The position numbers and the translations under genes are program-made. Under the pieces are notes generated by a model. It saw only the letters and a list, made by a program, of their open reading frames with translations. It was not told where the DNA came from and did no database searches. A stretch of 64,000 nt of DNA. Source: JADFGZ01 sp965222345. GTDB taxonomy: Bacteria > Acidobacteriota > Terriglobia > 2-12-FULL-54-10. The stretch spans positions 380,413-444,412 of the forward strand of contig CBDCTS010000002.1 of assembly GCA_965222345.1 (NCBI GenBank). Direction: 5' to 3'. Positions 34,712 through 42,709 of the stretch are shown here, piece after piece (positions within the stretch are counted from its first letter, which is position 1; every line of letters starts with the position of its first letter).

Positions 34712-36589
34712 CTAGCCTCCCGGCTCCGGAGCAAACTGGCCTGATGCCAAGTCCTTGCTGGCATCAGGCGTTTGCGCATATTGGAACCCGGAGTCCTCCT
34801 TCTTGTCAAAATAGGTTTTGATAACCTCCCGCACAACCGGCGCTGCCAAGTAGCCGTGCTCACCGCCCTCGTAGAGCGCAACTACTACAATCTCAGGATT
34901 CCGCCTCGGAGCCAAACCCACAAACCAGGCGTTATCTTTCAGAGCATCGGCATTCTCGGAGGCCGCCACCATCTCAAGGCTCGCCACCTGTGCCGTGCCA
35001 GTTTTTCCGCCCACGTCCAGGCCTTTAATCCGCGCCCGCACGCCTGTACCTCCTTCATTGACTACTCCATACAAGCCGTCTGTAACCAGCTTGACAGTCT
35101 CCTCGCGCAGAGGGACCTGGAAATGGGTCGGTGAAGGGATTTCCAAGCCATGTGCTTCCATATCAGGCCAGGAAACCAAATGTGGCCGGGCAAAGTGGCC
35201 GCCGAAAGCAATCCCTCCGATGCTGTATGCTAGTTGCAGAGGCGTTGTTGTTAACGCACCCTGCCCGATCGCCAGGGAAATGGTCTCCCCCGGATACCAC
35301 CTTTCGCGGAAAACTCTCTGTTTCCACTGTACTGAGGGCATGTTGCCCGGCTGTTCATTCGGCAAATCTATGCCGGTCCTCTGGCCCAGCCCCAACCGGG
35401 TGGAATATTCATGCATGAGGTCGATACCCATGTCTTTTCCCAGATTGTAGAAAAAAACATCGCACGAATGAGCAATGGCTTGGTGGATTGCAACTCGGCC
35501 GTGGCCACCACTTTTCCAACACCGGAAGTAACGCCCGTAAAAGGTGCCACCCCCCCGACAATAGTGCGTGGTGGTTTCATCGACCGCACCCACTTCCAAG
35601 CCAGCTGTGGCTAGCAGTATCTTGTAAATGGAGCCTGGAGCCAGCTGCGCTTGAATGGCGCGGTTCAAAAAAGGATTATTTGAGTCCGCAACCAATCCTT
35701 GCCATTCTTCTATGGGAATGCCTCTGGCGAATAAATTGAGATCAAAGGCAGGCCTGCTCATCAGAGCCAGTATCTCGCCTGTTCGCGGGTCCAGGGCCAC
35801 TAACGCACCCTTTTTCCCCTGGAAATTTTGTTCGGCAACTTCTTGCAAGTCGTAGTCAATCGTCAGGCGCAAATCACGTCCTGCTGTGGAAAACTCTTCA
35901 TCCAAAAGTTCCATTTCCACGCCCCGGTTGTTTACAATGACCCGGCGCACTCCGTCCTGACCTCGCAATACGCTGTCGTATTGCCGCTCGATTCCGGATT
36001 TGCCGATCATATCGTCAGGCTTCAACAAAGCCATCTCGGGGGCCGCTAGCTGTCTTTCGGAAACTTCGCTGATATAGCCAAACAAGTGGGCGGCGAATCC
36101 TGCACGTGGATACAATCGCTGTTGTTCACTGACCAAATCCAATTCGGGAAACTCGACGCGGTGGGACTCCACGAACGCAATATCCCGGAGGGTGGCATTT
36201 TTCTGGACCACAATGGCCTGACGAGGAACCTTCGCCCGTGCCATTTTCACTCGTTCGGTCAACTGTTCCGGGTCTTGATCTAGACCTTTAGCAATCGCCG
36301 GTAGGTGCGCCTGTAAACTTTGCCCAACCTCCCATTGCGACACAATACTGAAGGAGGGATGGTTGTCCACTAGCACCCGGTTGTACCTGTCCAGAATGCG
36401 GCCACGAGGGCTGGGAATCGAAAGGCTTTTGATGTGATTGCGTTCCGCCAGGCTGGTGTAATAAGCCGGCTCGAAGATCTGAAGTTGCCAGAATCCGCTG
36501 ATCAGGACCAGGAATAACGCTGCAATGCCCCACTCCAAAAAAGTGAGCCTACTCTCGGTTAAGCGATTATCCCTCTGAGCGAACCGCAT
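34712..36589 (-). CDS. mrdA: Penicillin-binding protein 2
   Basis: A 625-residue class B PBP. An N-terminal membrane anchor (IAALFLVLISGFWQLQIF) is followed by the dimerisation domain (PSPRGRILDRYNRVLVDN) and the transpeptidase domain with S-I-Y-K (LAPGSIYKI), S-C-D (HSCDVFFYN) and KTG (VGGKTGTAQ). It crosslinks peptidoglycan in lateral-wall growth with RodA under MreBCD control. A proline/glycine-containing C-terminal tail of about 30 residues follows the fold. Confidence 0.95.
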   Translation of the reverse strand: MRFAQRDNRLTESRLTFLEWGIAALFLVLISGFWQLQIFEPAYYTSLAERNHIKSLSIPSPRGRILDRYNRVLVDNHPSFSIVSQWEVGQSLQAHLPAIAKGLDQDPEQLTERVKMARAKVPRQAIVVQKNATLRDIAFVESHRVEFPELDLVSEQQRLYPRAGFAAHLFGYISEVSERQLAAPEMALLKPDDMIGKSGIERQYDSVLRGQDGVRRVIVNNRGVEMELLDEEFSTAGRDLRLTIDYDLQEVAEQNFQGKKGALVALDPRTGEILALMSRPAFDLNLFARGIPIEEWQGLVADSNNPFLNRAIQAQLAPGSIYKILLATAGLEVGAVDETTTHYCRGGGTFYGRYFRCWKSGGHGRVAIHQAIAHSCDVFFYNLGKDMGIDLMHEYSTRLGLGQRTGIDLPNEQPGNMPSVQWKQRVFRERWYPGETISLAIGQGALTTTPLQLAYSIGGIAFGGHFARPHLVSWPDMEAHGLEIPSPTHFQVPLREETVKLVTDGLYGVVNEGGTGVRARIKGLDVGGKTGTAQVASLEMVAASENADALKDNAWFVGLAPRRNPEIVVVALYEGGEHGYLAAPVVREVIKTYFDKKEDSGFQYAQTPDASKDLASGQFAPEPGG

Positions 36590-36651
36590 GGGGGAGGATG
36601 CTCCCTATCATGCAACTTATAGAAATTAAAAGGCCAGCCGGGCCATTGATA

Positions 36652-37170
36652 TCATGCCGACGCACGGAACCGATCCAGTAATCTAAAGAGTAACACACCC
36701 GCAATGGCATTCACAAGCGCCTTCAGCAGTGTGCTTCCCATGGCAAGTTCCACAGACCGCTGGAGTAAAAGCGATTCAAATAGCAACACATGCGTGAAAT
36801 GGATGCAATAGAAAGCAAAGATCGTGAGAAACCGCACACCCAAGCTTTCCGTATCTACTCGACTGCTGACCAAGGATGCGAGATAGCCCACAACAGTCTT
36901 GGCGGTCCCTAACAGCCCAATCGGCCCCCTCGACAGACTGTCCTGCGCCATTCCGACCACGGCTCCCAGCAGCATTCCAAAGACCTGACTCCGGCGCGTC
37001 AGCGCAAAGTAGATAATTACCATTAGGGGTAGATCGAGAAGGGAAACAAAACCGAGATACAAGGGGAGAAAAGTTTGCAGAATCAACGCAAAAAACGGGA
37101 TCAGTATTATTGCTGAAAGTTTCAGACGGTAAACCTCCGCCTCTCTTGATTGTGCAGTCAGCAATGCCAT
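36652..37170 (-). CDS. mreD: Rod shape-determining protein MreD
   Basis: A 172-residue membrane protein with five or six helices. Typical stretches are LPLYLGFVSLLDLPLMVIIYFALTRRS, LLGAVVGMAQDSLSRGPIGLLGTAKTVVGYLAS and the C-terminal LLKALVNAIAGVLLFRLLDRF. It couples MreB/MreC to RodA-PBP2. It lies directly ahead of mrdA (62 bases) but is separated from mreC by more than 500 bases of debris. Confidence 0.88.
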   Translation of the reverse strand: MALLTAQSREAEVYRLKLSAIILIPFFALILQTFLPLYLGFVSLLDLPLMVIIYFALTRRSQVFGMLLGAVVGMAQDSLSRGPIGLLGTAKTVVGYLASLVSSRVDTESLGVRFLTIFAFYCIHFTHVLLFESLLLQRSVELAMGSTLLKALVNAIAGVLLFRLLDRFRASA

Positions 37171-37337
37171 TCAGTTCCCTTCGGCACAATAAAAGAAGCC
37201 AGAATAGCCTTCCTTAGAGTCGTCTGTCCCCACCAGCCAGATTCTTTGGATGGCATGGCAGCGAAAGAGTTGATCTCCTGACTCCCTGCTTCCTCCTCCT
37301 TCGGATTACCTTCCTCATGTACCAGCACCTAATGGCC

Positions 37338-37530
37338 TTACGCAACAATTCGTAACAACTGGACTTTGCTACCGTCGAGGATAGCCTCCCGATCGGTGTC
37401 GCTCAGGCCGGGCTGGTTTAGGACGCGGTCCACCAGAAGTTCAGTCATCGGGATAATCCGTGCCGATAATGATGTCGCTGGCGCCAGCTTGCACCGCCCT
37501 TTTGCAGAGCTGCAGCCGCAGCGCCCCTGA
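37338..37530 (-). pseudogene. Amidohydrolase C-terminal remnant, frameshifted
   Basis: On the minus strand a first frame reads LCKRAVQAGASDIIIGTDYP (the G-S/T-D-Y-P motif of amidohydrolase family 2) and runs to a TGA at 37441-37443; a one-base shift at that point continues MTELLVDRVLNQPGLSDTDREAIL...LLRI, the family's C-terminal helix and its usual end, to a TAA at 37338. No start is left. It is a decayed fragment sitting between mreC and mreD. Confidence 0.55.
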
Positions 37531-37643
37531 AACTGCAAGCCCACAAAGAATACTCCAACCGTTGCGTCAGTAAGGTTATTTAAAAACCCCCTCGGGACAG
37601 GCGCACGAGGCTCGGCAAGTACAGCCCAATCAGCACACTCATT

Positions 37644-37670
37644 TCGAGCCGCGACCGTGAGGGAGCGGAC
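37644..37670 (+). repeat. Dispersed CGAGCCGCGAC repeat, copy 3
   Basis: TCGAGCCGCGACCGTGAGGG followed by AGCGGAC. It lies just after mreC next to the amidohydrolase remnant, in the foreign-looking stretch between mreC and mreD. Confidence 0.5.
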
Positions 37671-37693
37671 AAATAGCGTTTTTCAACAACCTG

Positions 37694-38575
37694 TTAAGGA
37701 GAAGAGACGTGATTTGTTTCCGGAGCTTCGTTCTGCAACTCCGCGACCTTGTCTGCCGCCGACAGTTCAACATCAACCTTCTCGATCAGTACCAGAACCT
37801 CTTCCAGACGATTCAATTTGGCAAACGGCCGCACCTTAATTTCCTGGAAGGTCTCGCCCGGGCGAGTCTCTACCACCACGCCCACCGGCAAGCCCTTCGG
37901 GTAGACACGGTCCTCGCCGGAGGTAAACAGTCTCTCCCCTACTGCTACTTTCTCGTCATTGGAAACATACTGCAGCGTAGCAAGTTCCGCGTTCTTGCCC
38001 TTGAGCACTCCGTGGACGCGAGAATTTTCCAGCAGCGCGGCAACTCCGCTCTCAGTGTCGGAAAGCAGCAAAACCTGGGATGCAGAAGGAAAGACGTGCA
38101 GAACCTTGCCCACAATCCCTTCCGGAACAATCACCGACATATCGGGACGCAGCCCTGCGTCCCGCCCCCGGTCGAGGATCAGCAAGTGGGCGTTTTCGCT
38201 GGCTCCGGAGCTAATTACCTGGGCAGCAATGGATTCCGCAGGCATCTCGCCCTTCAATTCCAGCAGAACCTGGAGGCGCTTGCCTTGTTCGGCTTCGCTC
38301 TGGAGCCTGAAGTGTTCGATCCGGAGACTATCCAGTTCGCGGCTTAACTCCTGATTTTCCCGGTGCGCGCCTCGCAGGTCCACGTAGCCGTACCAAAGCC
38401 CGGAGATCCCATCGGAAACAAAGTTGAAGGTCTTTTGAACCGGGGTAACCATAAAGATGGTCCACCAGCGGATCAACGGAACGTCTTGATCCTGGCGCAC
38501 CTGGTGTGCCACCAGCAAGAGTTGGAGAAAAAGGATCGCAGCCAAAATGATCTGGTTACGATGGCGGGAAAACAA
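37694..38575 (-). CDS. mreC: Rod shape-determining protein MreC
   Basis: A 293-residue periplasmic protein with an N-terminal membrane anchor (QIILAAILFLQLLLVAHQV), a coiled coil (HRENQELSRELDSLRIEHFRLQSEAEQ) and the beta-rich MreC domain (AAQVISSGASENAHLLILDRGRDAGLRPDMSVIVPEGIVGKVLHV, LFTSGEDRVYPKGLPVGVV). It scaffolds the elongation complex. It lies about 100 bases after mreB. Confidence 0.93.
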   Translation of the reverse strand: MFSRHRNQIILAAILFLQLLLVAHQVRQDQDVPLIRWWTIFMVTPVQKTFNFVSDGISGLWYGYVDLRGAHRENQELSRELDSLRIEHFRLQSEAEQGKRLQVLLELKGEMPAESIAAQVISSGASENAHLLILDRGRDAGLRPDMSVIVPEGIVGKVLHVFPSASQVLLLSDTESGVAALLENSRVHGVLKGKNAELATLQYVSNDEKVAVGERLFTSGEDRVYPKGLPVGVVVETRPGETFQEIKVRPFAKLNRLEEVLVLIEKVDVELSAADKVAELQNEAPETNHVSSP

Positions 38576-38673
38576 GGTCCCACACCTCCATAGTCATTAT
38601 ACTGCGGCCGGAAGCTTAGTCCTATACCCCTTGAGGAAAATTCCGATTTGCCCTTCCTCGCACAAAGCTGCTC

Positions 38674-39693
38674 CTATTCCAGCGACACCTTGCGGAGTAG
38701 CTTGAAGTCGCTCAGCATCTTGCCCGTGCCCCGCACTACCGACAGCAAGGGTTCATCAGCAATGGAAACAGGTAGGCCGGTTTCTTCCCGAATACGTTTG
38801 TCCAGGTTCTTGAGCAGAGCGCCGCCGCCCGTCAGAACGATTCCTCTGTCGCTAATGTCTGCCGACAGCTCCGGCGGAGTCTGTTCCAAGGCCACCCGGA
38901 TGGCATTTATGATGGTTTTCACACACTCGGAGAGCGCTTGCTGAATCTCTTCGTTCCCCACAACTATCGTTTTGGGCACGCCTTCAATCAAATTGCGGCC
39001 CTTGATCTCCATGGTGAGCGGCTTGTCCAGCGTGTATGCCGAACCCAGTTCGATTTTGATCTGTTCCGCGGTCCGCTCCCCAATCAACAGGCTGTATTTC
39101 CGCTTCAGATAATGCATGATGGCATCGTCCATCTCGTTGCCCGCCACACGTACCGAACGGGAGTAAACAATACCTGAGAGCGAGATAACCGCAACATCGG
39201 TGGTGCCGCCACCGATATCCACAACCATATTTCCGAAAGGCTCGGTAATGGGCAGGCCAGAGCCGATGGCGGCCACCATGGCCTGTTCCACCAGATGCAC
39301 TTCGCTCGCCTTGGCCCGGTACGCCGAGTCCTGCACCGCCCGTTTTTCCACCGGCGTAATCTCGGAAGGCACTCCAATGAGAATGCGCGGGCGCACCAGC
39401 ATCTTACGGTTATGTGCCTTATGGATGAAGTAATTTAGCATTTTCTCGGTTACTTTGAAGTCCGCAATGACTCCATCCTTCATGGGCCGGATAGCCACGA
39501 TGTTGCCCGGCGTGCGTCCGAGCATCTCCTTGGCTTCTTTGCCCACGGCCTGCACCTCGTTGGTCACTCGGTTGATGGCGACGATGGAGGGTTCATTGAC
39601 CACAATTCCTTTATTGAGGGCAAACACAAGCGTGTTGGCCGTTCCGAGATCGATCGCTAAATCATTGGAGAATAAGCTTAAAAACGAATTCAT
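38674..39693 (-). CDS. mreB: Rod shape-determining actin MreB
   Basis: A 339-residue bacterial actin. Phosphate loops are AIDLGTANTLVF and VVDIGGGTTDVAVISL; IRPMKDGVIADFKVTEKML and RGIVLTGGGALLKNLDKRI complete the fold. It directs lateral-wall synthesis. It is the first gene of the cell-shape cluster, with a 600-base upstream region that must hold the cluster's promoter. Confidence 0.97.
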   Translation of the reverse strand: MNSFLSLFSNDLAIDLGTANTLVFALNKGIVVNEPSIVAINRVTNEVQAVGKEAKEMLGRTPGNIVAIRPMKDGVIADFKVTEKMLNYFIHKAHNRKMLVRPRILIGVPSEITPVEKRAVQDSAYRAKASEVHLVEQAMVAAIGSGLPITEPFGNMVVDIGGGTTDVAVISLSGIVYSRSVRVAGNEMDDAIMHYLKRKYSLLIGERTAEQIKIELGSAYTLDKPLTMEIKGRNLIEGVPKTIVVGNEEIQQALSECVKTIINAIRVALEQTPPELSADISDRGIVLTGGGALLKNLDKRIREETGLPVSIADEPLLSVVRGTGKMLSDFKLLRKVSLE

Positions 39694-40298
39694 ATTTATA
39701 GTCGCCCAAGCGCTTTCCTGCTTCTACAAGCTGGATCTTTCGACAGCAATATGCATCGCGATCTTATTGGATTGTAATCGTTTCAAGGGTTTCACCAGCC
39801 GTGCTGCCATCCTTTATCGTCCCAAGAAATGAACCCGGCTAGCGAGGCTCTCCGCTGAGGAAAGACAGTCAGCTAAACCCCAGCCGGCAAAATCAACGCC
39901 CCCCAGACCAGATTCCGAGGGCACGATTACTCACAGTGCGCCAGCGAACGACAGTGTCTTCGGCTTGGTCGCCGTTGTCTTGCGGGGTCAAAAAAACGGG
40001 AAATTCCGGCATAGAAACGCTTCCCTGCCAACTTATTTGAAATCTATCACATCGACTAGAACGTTTGCAATCCCTTCCGAAGGGCAACTCTCCGTGTAAT
40101 TTTCCATAAATACGCCAGCGCAAATTAAGACTTGCTTGCCTTCTGTAATGATGCCCATCCGGAAACAAATTTAAGCGTTTGAACGAATTACCCAAGTCGC
40201 AATCCCGGTTAGAATAGACCGTCCGAAACCTGTCACCTCCAAGTGGCAATCAGCTTCCACGCTGGAAATTTTAGAGCGTGCCAGATAGTGGAATTAAG
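39694..40298. other. Intergenic between divergent mreB and ABC importer
   Basis: About 600 bases without a supportable gene. A leftward frame at 39893-40249 has an arginine/asparagine-rich, non-homologous-looking product and no ribosome-binding site. The region should contain the mreB promoter on the minus strand and the ABC operon promoter on the plus strand; I could not fix either. Confidence 0.4.
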
Positions 40299-41051
40299 AT
40301 GCTCGAATTAACCGGCATTTCCAAGACCTTCGACGGAACGCAGGTCTTGCAGCCCATTGACCTGAATGTCCAACAGGGCCGGACCACGGTGCTTATCGGC
40401 CCCAGCGGCTGCGGGAAGTCCACTCTGATCCGGACGATGCTAGGCCTGATTTGGCCTGATAGCGGGACGGTCCGTTTCGAGGGTACCGAGGTCGCGCCTG
40501 CCAATGCCCCTTTTCTTCGTCGCCGGATGGGATATGTGATCCAGGACGGCGGCCTGTTCCCTCACCTCACCGCCCGTGGCAACGCCGCCCTCATGGCCGG
40601 CTACCTGGGCTGGAGCCAACAACAAATCGAGGCGCGACTGGGGGAGCTTGCCGCGCTGACGCAGTTCCCTCACGAAGGCCTGAATCGCTATCCCGTGCAG
40701 CTCTCCGGCGGCCAGCGACAGCGCGTCGCCCTAATGCGCGCTCTGATGCTCAATCCGGACGTGCTGCTGCTGGACGAGCCGCTGGGCGCGCTCGATCCCA
40801 TGATTCGCTCCGAGATGCAGGCCGACCTACGGAAAATCTTCCAGAAGCTGGGTAAGACGGTGGTGATGGTGACCCACGACATGGGCGAGGCCGGATTTTT
40901 TGGCGACTTGATCGTGCTGCTGCGCGACGGAGCAATTGTGCAGCAGGGTACCCTGAAGGAAATGGTCCGATCACCTGCCACGCCATTCGTCCAGCAGTTC
41001 ATCAACGCCCAGCGCAGCCCTTTGGAGTCGTTGGGGGGCGATTCCGCATGA
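40299..41051 (+). CDS. Glycine betaine/choline-type ABC ATPase
   Basis: A 250-residue importer ATPase. Walker A is GPSGCGKST, Q-loop VIQDGGLFPHLT, signature LSGGQRQRVALMRAL, Walker B VLLLDEPLGALDP and switch H in MVTHDMGEA. It resembles OpuCA/ProV without CBS domains. ATG 40299 starts at the domain. Its stop overlaps the following gene (ATGA), forming a two-gene importer. Confidence 0.9.
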   Translation: MLELTGISKTFDGTQVLQPIDLNVQQGRTTVLIGPSGCGKSTLIRTMLGLIWPDSGTVRFEGTEVAPANAPFLRRRMGYVIQDGGLFPHLTARGNAALMAGYLGWSQQQIEARLGELAALTQFPHEGLNRYPVQLSGGQRQRVALMRALMLNPDVLLLDEPLGALDPMIRSEMQADLRKIFQKLGKTVVMVTHDMGEAGFFGDLIVLLRDGAIVQQGTLKEMVRSPATPFVQQFINAQRSPLESLGGDSA

Positions 41052-42568
41052 AGACACTTCGAACACTCCTGGCTATAACTGCGGCGATTTGCGCGATGCT
41101 TTCGCCTGCTGCCGGGTTTGCCCAGGAGGTTCCGGAAAAAATTGCGGTAAGGTTCGGCTCGAAGATATTTACTGAATCGGTAATCCTGGGAGAGATGGCG
41201 ACGCATCTTGCGCGGAGCGCAGGTGCCCAGGCGCTGCACCGGCGAGAACTCGGCGGCACCCAGGTGCTCTGGAGCGCGTTGCTGCGAGGCGATATCGACG
41301 CCTATCCGGAATACACCGGCACCATCAGCCAGGAGATACTGGCAGGCAGCGGCGTGAGCGGGGAGGAAGCCATTCGGCAGGTGATAGCGGAACGCGGTAT
41401 CCGAATGAGCCAAATCCTGGGCTTCAACAATACCTACGTCATCGGCATGAAAGAAGAAGTCGCAGAGCAGTTGGGTATCCGTACCATCTCCGACCTGCGG
41501 CGGTACCCTGACCTGAGACTCGGTTTCACCAACGAGTTCATGGCCCGAGGCGACGGCTGGCCAACCGTACAAGCCCACTACAACCTGCCGCAACAGGACG
41601 TGCGCGGCCTGAACCACGACTTGGCCTACAGGGGCCTCGACGAAGGGTCGCTTCATGCGATGGAACTCTACTCCACCGATGCGGATATCAAGTACTACAA
41701 TCTGCGGACGCTTGAGGACGACCTGGGCGTGTTCCCCGCCTACAATGCGGTGCTGCTCTACCGTGCGGACCTGCCGGAGCGGGCGCCGGCAGTCGTAGCA
41801 GTGTTATTGAAACTGCAAGGGCTCATTTCCGAGGCGGAGATGGTGGCGATGAACTCGCGCGCCAAGCTGGGTGGGGTCGAGGAAAGCATCATCGCGGCCG
41901 ATTTTCTGGTCGAAAAGGGAATCATCGAAGCCCCCCAGGTTGCGGTGGAGAGCACCGCGAGGCGCCTTCTGCGGAACACCCGAGGGCATCTGTTTCTCGT
42001 ATCAATCTCATTGATGGCGGCGATTCTGATCGCGCTGCCGCTGGGAATCCTGGCGGCGCGTCGGCCCCAGCTCGGACAGGTGATCCTGGGAACGGCAGGG
42101 GTCATCCAGACGATTCCCTCGCTGGCGCTGTTGGTGTTTATGATCCCACTGCTCGGCATCGGCGAGCCGCCGGCTATTATGGCAGTGTTCCTCTACAGCC
42201 TGCTCCCGATTGTTCGGAATACATACACCGGGCTGCATGACATCCCGATAGGAATCCGGGAATCGGCAGCGGCGTTGGGGCTGCCGCCAGGGGCGACCCT
42301 TCGGTTGGTGGGCCTGCCGATGGCTTCCCGGTCCATACTGGCAGGGATCAAAATCTCGGCGGTGATCAATGTGGGCACCGCCACCCTCGGCGCGCTGATT
42401 GGGGCGGGCGGTTATGGTCAGCCGATTCTGACCGGCATCCGACTGGACGATACCGGGCTGATCCTGCAGGGCGCCATCCCCGCTGCGGTGATGGCGCTTG
42501 CGGTGCAGGGGCTGTTTGAGCTGGTGGAGCGTATCCTGGTGCCGAAGGGCCTTCGCCTCAAGCGCTGA
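41048..42568 (+). CDS. Fused substrate-binding protein / permease of compatible-solute ABC importer
   Basis: A 506-residue fusion. A signal peptide (LLAITAAICAMLSPAAGFA) is followed by an OpuAC-type substrate-binding domain (VRFGSKIFTESVILGEMATHL, DAYPEYTGTISQEIL, PDLRLGFTNEFMARGDGW, YSTDADIKYYNLRTLEDD), then from about residue 315 an OpuCB-type permease with six helices and the EAA-like motif GIRESAAALGLPPGATLRLVGLP. It should bind and import a glycine betaine, choline or similar solute. The order binding domain first, permease second is the reverse of the EgtU-type fusion. It overlaps the ATPase gene by 4 bases. Confidence 0.88.
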   Translation: MKTLRTLLAITAAICAMLSPAAGFAQEVPEKIAVRFGSKIFTESVILGEMATHLARSAGAQALHRRELGGTQVLWSALLRGDIDAYPEYTGTISQEILAGSGVSGEEAIRQVIAERGIRMSQILGFNNTYVIGMKEEVAEQLGIRTISDLRRYPDLRLGFTNEFMARGDGWPTVQAHYNLPQQDVRGLNHDLAYRGLDEGSLHAMELYSTDADIKYYNLRTLEDDLGVFPAYNAVLLYRADLPERAPAVVAVLLKLQGLISEAEMVAMNSRAKLGGVEESIIAADFLVEKGIIEAPQVAVESTARRLLRNTRGHLFLVSISLMAAILIALPLGILAARRPQLGQVILGTAGVIQTIPSLALLVFMIPLLGIGEPPAIMAVFLYSLLPIVRNTYTGLHDIPIGIRESAAALGLPPGATLRLVGLPMASRSILAGIKISAVINVGTATLGALIGAGGYGQPILTGIRLDDTGLILQGAIPAAVMALAVQGLFELVERILVPKGLRLKR

Positions 42569-42709
42569 TATCCTCAAACTGTGTTGCCTGCCCAACAACA
42601 GGTCCCAGAAGAGACGGGGCTTACAAACATCCTTACTAGTCGATGAGGATGCCTTGACTATGCAGGTAGGGCTTTCGCTATCCTGCGAAGGGCGGCTAAC
42701 TTGTTCAAA

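Noticed and set aside
37441..37443. TGA as a third selenocysteine
   Set aside because: The family sequence continues in another frame, not through the TGA; it is a frameshifted remnant.
39893..40249. 118-aa leftward frame upstream of mreB
   Set aside because: No ribosome-binding site, composition unlike a protein, no motif.
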